From positions 1 to 41,005 of IMG/VR virus record IMGVR_UViG_3300046463_000557: a DNA stretch of 41,005 nucleotides; one strand, given 5' to 3'. Below are positions 39,243 through 41,005 of the stretch, in pieces. A model generated the notes under the pieces. It searched no databases, was not told where the DNA came from, and saw only the letters and a program-made list of their open reading frames with translations. This stretch comes from a virus. Positions within the stretch are counted from its first letter, which is position 1. Each line of letters begins with the position of its first letter. The translations under genes were made by a program, and so were the position numbers.

Positions 39243-39310
39243 CCTAGGGCGAACCCCTCGGGAGTCTTCAAAACTTGGGTAAAGGTGTCGGCGACGGCGC
39301 CCGTTTCCAC
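39243..39310. repeat. Composite repeat, unit C
   Basis: CCTAGG, then GGTGTCGGC 41 bases later, then CCCGTTTCCAC. Confidence 0.7.
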
Positions 39311-39389
39311 TTATACGTCCCTCACGCGCACGCACGCAGGGTTTGGTTTTGCTTTTAACAATGCCATCCGATGAGGAACCCTACGGTGA

Positions 39390-39520
39390 AGAACCAAGTC
39401 CCCCCAAACCCCCCACGACTATAATCAGTGGGAGGTTTGGGAGAACCCGGCCTTACCAAGGAACCCTACACCGGAGGCTATCCGCGTATGGCAACCCAAC
39501 AGGCAAGAACCAAGTCCCCC
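39390..39520. repeat. Pair of 15-bp direct repeats
   Basis: AGAACCAAGTCCCCC at 39390-39404 and 39506-39520. A second pair, AGGAACCCTAC, lies at 39374-39384 and 39459-39469. Confidence 0.65.
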
Positions 39521-39583
39521 AGAAGAAGAAGCTACTCCCCGAACCGGTGCTTTGGAGCGGGCAAACAATATGGGGTGGATGAT

Positions 39584-39597
39584 AGTCAGTTGTGACT
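39584..39597 (-). repeat. Dispersed dyad, copy 16 (one mismatch)
   Basis: AGTCAGTTGTGACT, downstream of the GYG-tail gene block. Same variant base as copy 11. Confidence 0.85.
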
Positions 39598-39727
39598 GAT
39601 GCTGTCAAGGGAGTTGGTGGCGGGTGATGTGTAAGAGTTTGGTGGCGGCGGGCGATTTTCGTCGCTCCATAGCTATCCCCACCTAACCCCGGTCCCGCAC
39701 CCACTCCCCGACTCTCTACCCACGCAC

Positions 39728-39970
39728 CTACCAGCTCCCATATCCCTGATACCTCTGCTCGCTTGGGTCGTAGATTCCTTCCCTCTTGAATCCGTCGAAC
39801 TGCGCGGCCATCATCCACTCGTATGTGTTGAGGTCCGGTTCCCTCAGGCCAAACTGCCTTCTTAGCTCACTGTCCAGCACGAGGAATTCCTCTCCCGTCT
39901 CGACGTCGTGCGCCGCGTAATACAGTTCGTCCATCCTTGTGCGACCTGAGTCGTCCAGTTTGATCTTCAT
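39728..39970 (-). CDS. GYG-tail protein 1
   Basis: 80 residues: MKIKLDDSGRTRMDELYYAA, then VLDSELRRQFGLREPDLNTY and EQRYQGYGSW at the end. The ATG at 39970 has GGGAG six bases upstream and overlaps the previous stop by one base. The C-terminal GYG-S-W is shared with the three upstream genes, although the rest differs. It is the last of its block, so the tail sequence here does not serve as a ribosome binding site for a following gene. Confidence 0.78.
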   Translation of the reverse strand: MKIKLDDSGRTRMDELYYAAHDVETGEEFLVLDSELRRQFGLREPDLNTYEWMMAAQFDGFKREGIYDPSEQRYQGYGSW

Positions 39971-40236
39971 CACCAGCTCCCTGCTTCCCCATATCCCACA
40001 GGCTCGTCCCTACCGTGTGCTGCTTGGACGTTGGTGATCTTGTCTCGGGGGAAGCCGCTGTGATCCTCTCCCACGAGCCACGAAAGGTTCGAGTGCCTGC
40101 TCATCCCATACTGCTCGCAGAAGTCCTCAACCATCACGTGGCCTCGCTTGAGTGGTGAGCCTATAGCTTCGGTCTCGCTAAATTCGACGGCGAACACGTC
40201 CGGGCTTACGACCTCAACAATCTTGATCCGTGCCAT
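39970..40236 (-). CDS. GYG-tail protein 2
   Basis: 88 residues: MARIKIVEVVSPDVFAVEFS, then PLKRGHVMVEDFCEQYGMSR and a C-terminus GRDEPVGYGEAGSW. N-terminal strands (ARIKIVEVV-x-FAVEF) are similar in plan to protein 3 (AKIRIKRVL-x-LQVEW). The ATG follows the previous stop directly (TAGATG) with GGAGAGG eight bases upstream. The next gene's Shine-Dalgarno lies within its GYGE-coding sequence. Confidence 0.8.
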   Translation of the reverse strand: MARIKIVEVVSPDVFAVEFSETEAIGSPLKRGHVMVEDFCEQYGMSRHSNLSWLVGEDHSGFPRDKITNVQAAHGRDEPVGYGEAGSW

Positions 40237-40527
40237 CTACCACGCCTCTCCATATCCTTTGGGCTCATCCCGCTCCGGGTTGACGATCCGCTTGGTGATA
40301 TTGCTGTTCGGGAGTAGCGGCTTGATCTTGTCGTCGGGGAATCCGATGAACACGTCTTCCTCCTTTCCGGTGCTGGGCTTGGGCGTTTCCTCCAGTCCGT
40401 AGGTCTCGCGGAGATCCTGGATCAGCACGTAGCCGTTTTGCGCCCGCGACCAGTCCACGAACGAGTCGACCCACTCCACCTGCAGCCAGTCCTCGTCCAG
40501 AACCCGCTTGATCCTGATCTTTGCCAT
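40237..40527 (-). CDS. GYG-tail protein 3
   Basis: 96 residues: MAKIRIKRVLDEDWLQVEWV, then NGYVLIQDLRETYGLEETPK and FIGFPDDKIKPLLPN, ending ERDEPKGYGEAW. HVMVEDFCEQYGM in protein 2 aligns with YVLIQDLRETYGL here, and GFPRDKI with GFPDDKI, so these two are true paralogues. AGGAAAGG precedes the ATG. An upstream 128-bp spacer contains hairpin element copy 2. Confidence 0.82.
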   Translation of the reverse strand: MAKIRIKRVLDEDWLQVEWVDSFVDWSRAQNGYVLIQDLRETYGLEETPKPSTGKEEDVFIGFPDDKIKPLLPNSNITKRIVNPERDEPKGYGEAW

Positions 40528-40627
40528 TGCCTTTCCTGTGTTGGGCTCTTGGGTCCGCGGTTGGGTAAATCCATCGCTCCCGTCTAGTCTTTAATAACTA
40601 CTTCTCTTTCTTACTTTCTTTCTTTAC

Positions 40628-40651
40628 CGGGAGCGGCTTGGGCGCCCAAGC
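40628..40651 (-). repeat. Hairpin element, copy 2 of 2
   Basis: Contains the perfect palindrome GCTTGGGCGCCCAAGC (40636-40651), four bases after the stop of GYG-tail protein 4, followed on the minus strand by a purine-rich tract. Matches 27061-27084. Confidence 0.65.
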
Positions 40652-40655
40652 TGGG

Positions 40656-40877
40656 CTACCAGGTGTCTCCGTATCCATGCGGTTTGTCCGTGATCGGCCT
40701 AAGCAGATCGAGGTCGATCCGGTAGACGTTCTCTCCGTCCACGACCCCGACCCTTTCCTTGCACGTGCGGAAGTTGACGCCCTCGATCCTGTGGAGACTG
40801 TCGTCGGTCGCCATGTGGACGATGTATTCGTCCTCATCGCCGTCGTATTCCTTTACCGTGATTCTGGCGCTGGTCAT
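40656..40877 (-). CDS. GYG-tail protein 4
   Basis: 73 residues: MTSARITVKEYDGDEDEYIV, then RIEGVNFRTCKERVGVVDGE, ending ITDKPHGYGDTW. It is more diverged from the others except for the basic P-x-GYG-D/E-x-W tail. AGGA lies very close to the ATG. It is the first gene of the block and is separated from the next by 128 bases, so its tail-coding sequence is not a ribosome binding site either. Confidence 0.78.
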   Translation of the reverse strand: MTSARITVKEYDGDEDEYIVHMATDDSLHRIEGVNFRTCKERVGVVDGENVYRIDLDLLRPITDKPHGYGDTW

Positions 40878-41005
40878 CTTCCTGCTCTCATGAATTCGTT
40901 GTTCGATTCTCTCGCGTGACTCATGGAATGTCTGCGGGAACCGGTGTTGGCTGCGACGCGTTTAAAGACGTTTTGAGCGGTCGGGGTCGTTGCGTGTGTC
41001 TTGTG
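40878..41005. other. Upstream spacer at the window edge
   Basis: No gene visible. A 16-codon minus-strand ORF (MSHARESNNEFMRAGR) ends in an ATGA overlap with the start of GYG-tail protein 4 and could be a leader peptide or chance. The promoter of the block may lie here or beyond the window. Confidence 0.35.

Larger units (their letters stand above)
38970..39727. other. Non-coding repeat region 2 (about 760 bp)
   Basis: No convincing gene. Contents: dyad copy 15, five CCTAGG sites (39088, 39101, 39141, 39167, 39243), composite units B and C, two pairs of short direct repeats (AGGAACCCTAC at 39374 and 39459; AGAACCAAGTCCCCC at 39390 and 39506) and dyad copy 16. An ORF at 39089-39310 uses rare codons and covers the repeats, so it is not called. 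Confidence 0.6.

Noticed and set aside
39089-39310. 73-residue minus ORF with a plausible GAGGGA before a GTG
   Set aside because: Uses rare codons (AGG, AGA, CTA, ATA), is rich in Pro/Trp, and lies over the CCTAGG and GGTGTCGGC repeats that also occur outside it, so non-coding repeats explain it better.
40886-40936. 16-codon leader ORF before GYG-tail protein 4
   Set aside because: Too short and without clear start signals; kept only as a remark.
1-41005. tRNA genes, CRISPR arrays, insertion sequences, integrase and attachment sites
   Set aside because: Looked for and not seen; the repeats present do not have CRISPR spacing, and no transposase or integrase motif was found.

Overview
The window is a stretch of a tailed-phage (siphovirus) genome of high GC content. 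It has a lambda/HK97-style structural cluster, and codon use and protein types that fit a phage of a beta-proteobacterium, most plausibly Burkholderia or a relative. The host is an inference. It rests on GC content, gene style and one perfect copy of the chromosomal parS sequence. No integrase, lysis gene, tRNA or CRISPR array was recognised here.

Layout. Positions 1-26,585 (minus strand, read right to left) hold packaging and virion genes in the order small terminase, large terminase, portal, scaffold, major capsid, head decoration/connector genes, tail tube, tail chaperones with a -1 frameshift, tape measure, distal tail M/L/K-like proteins, J-like central fibre, two small tail genes, a 1253-residue fibre with a self-cleaving S74 chaperone domain, and a second fibre cut by the window edge. 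Positions 26,633-32,718 (minus) form one tightly overlapped operon. It holds two ParB-domain proteins, a Tad2-like anti-Thoeris protein, a zinc-ribbon protein, an HExxH protein, an ABC ATPase, a thioredoxin, small membrane proteins, a GNAT-fold protein and a winged-helix protein. The ABC ATPase and GNAT protein look like the two halves of the ABC-ATPase/acetyltransferase fusion known from cellular genomes. This operon is the best candidate for an uncharacterised system, possibly acting on DNA. Positions 32,791-35,348 are a short plus-strand operon: SF2 helicase, membrane peptide, small DNA-binding candidate, DUF2493 protein. Positions 35,338-40,877 (minus) carry a lipoprotein, a gene with unusual codon use next to parS, and two blocks of very small genes. 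The long non-coding spacers there are full of repeats.

The main discovery is a 14-bp dyad, AGTCAGTTTTGACT on the plus strand, present in 16 intergenic copies. Nearly all have the same orientation relative to the adjacent genes. They sit in promoter spacers, one or two bases upstream of -35 boxes, across stop codons or against start codons. They look like dispersed operators comparable in layout to the stoperators of L5-like phages. The sequence also shows four small proteins sharing a C-terminal GYG...W tail, a duplicated leader hairpin with compensatory changes, a three-copy composite repeat with fixed 40-41 bp spacing, and an intrinsic terminator inside a leader ORF of the small terminase gene.

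All functions come from reading motifs and gene order. No database search was run.
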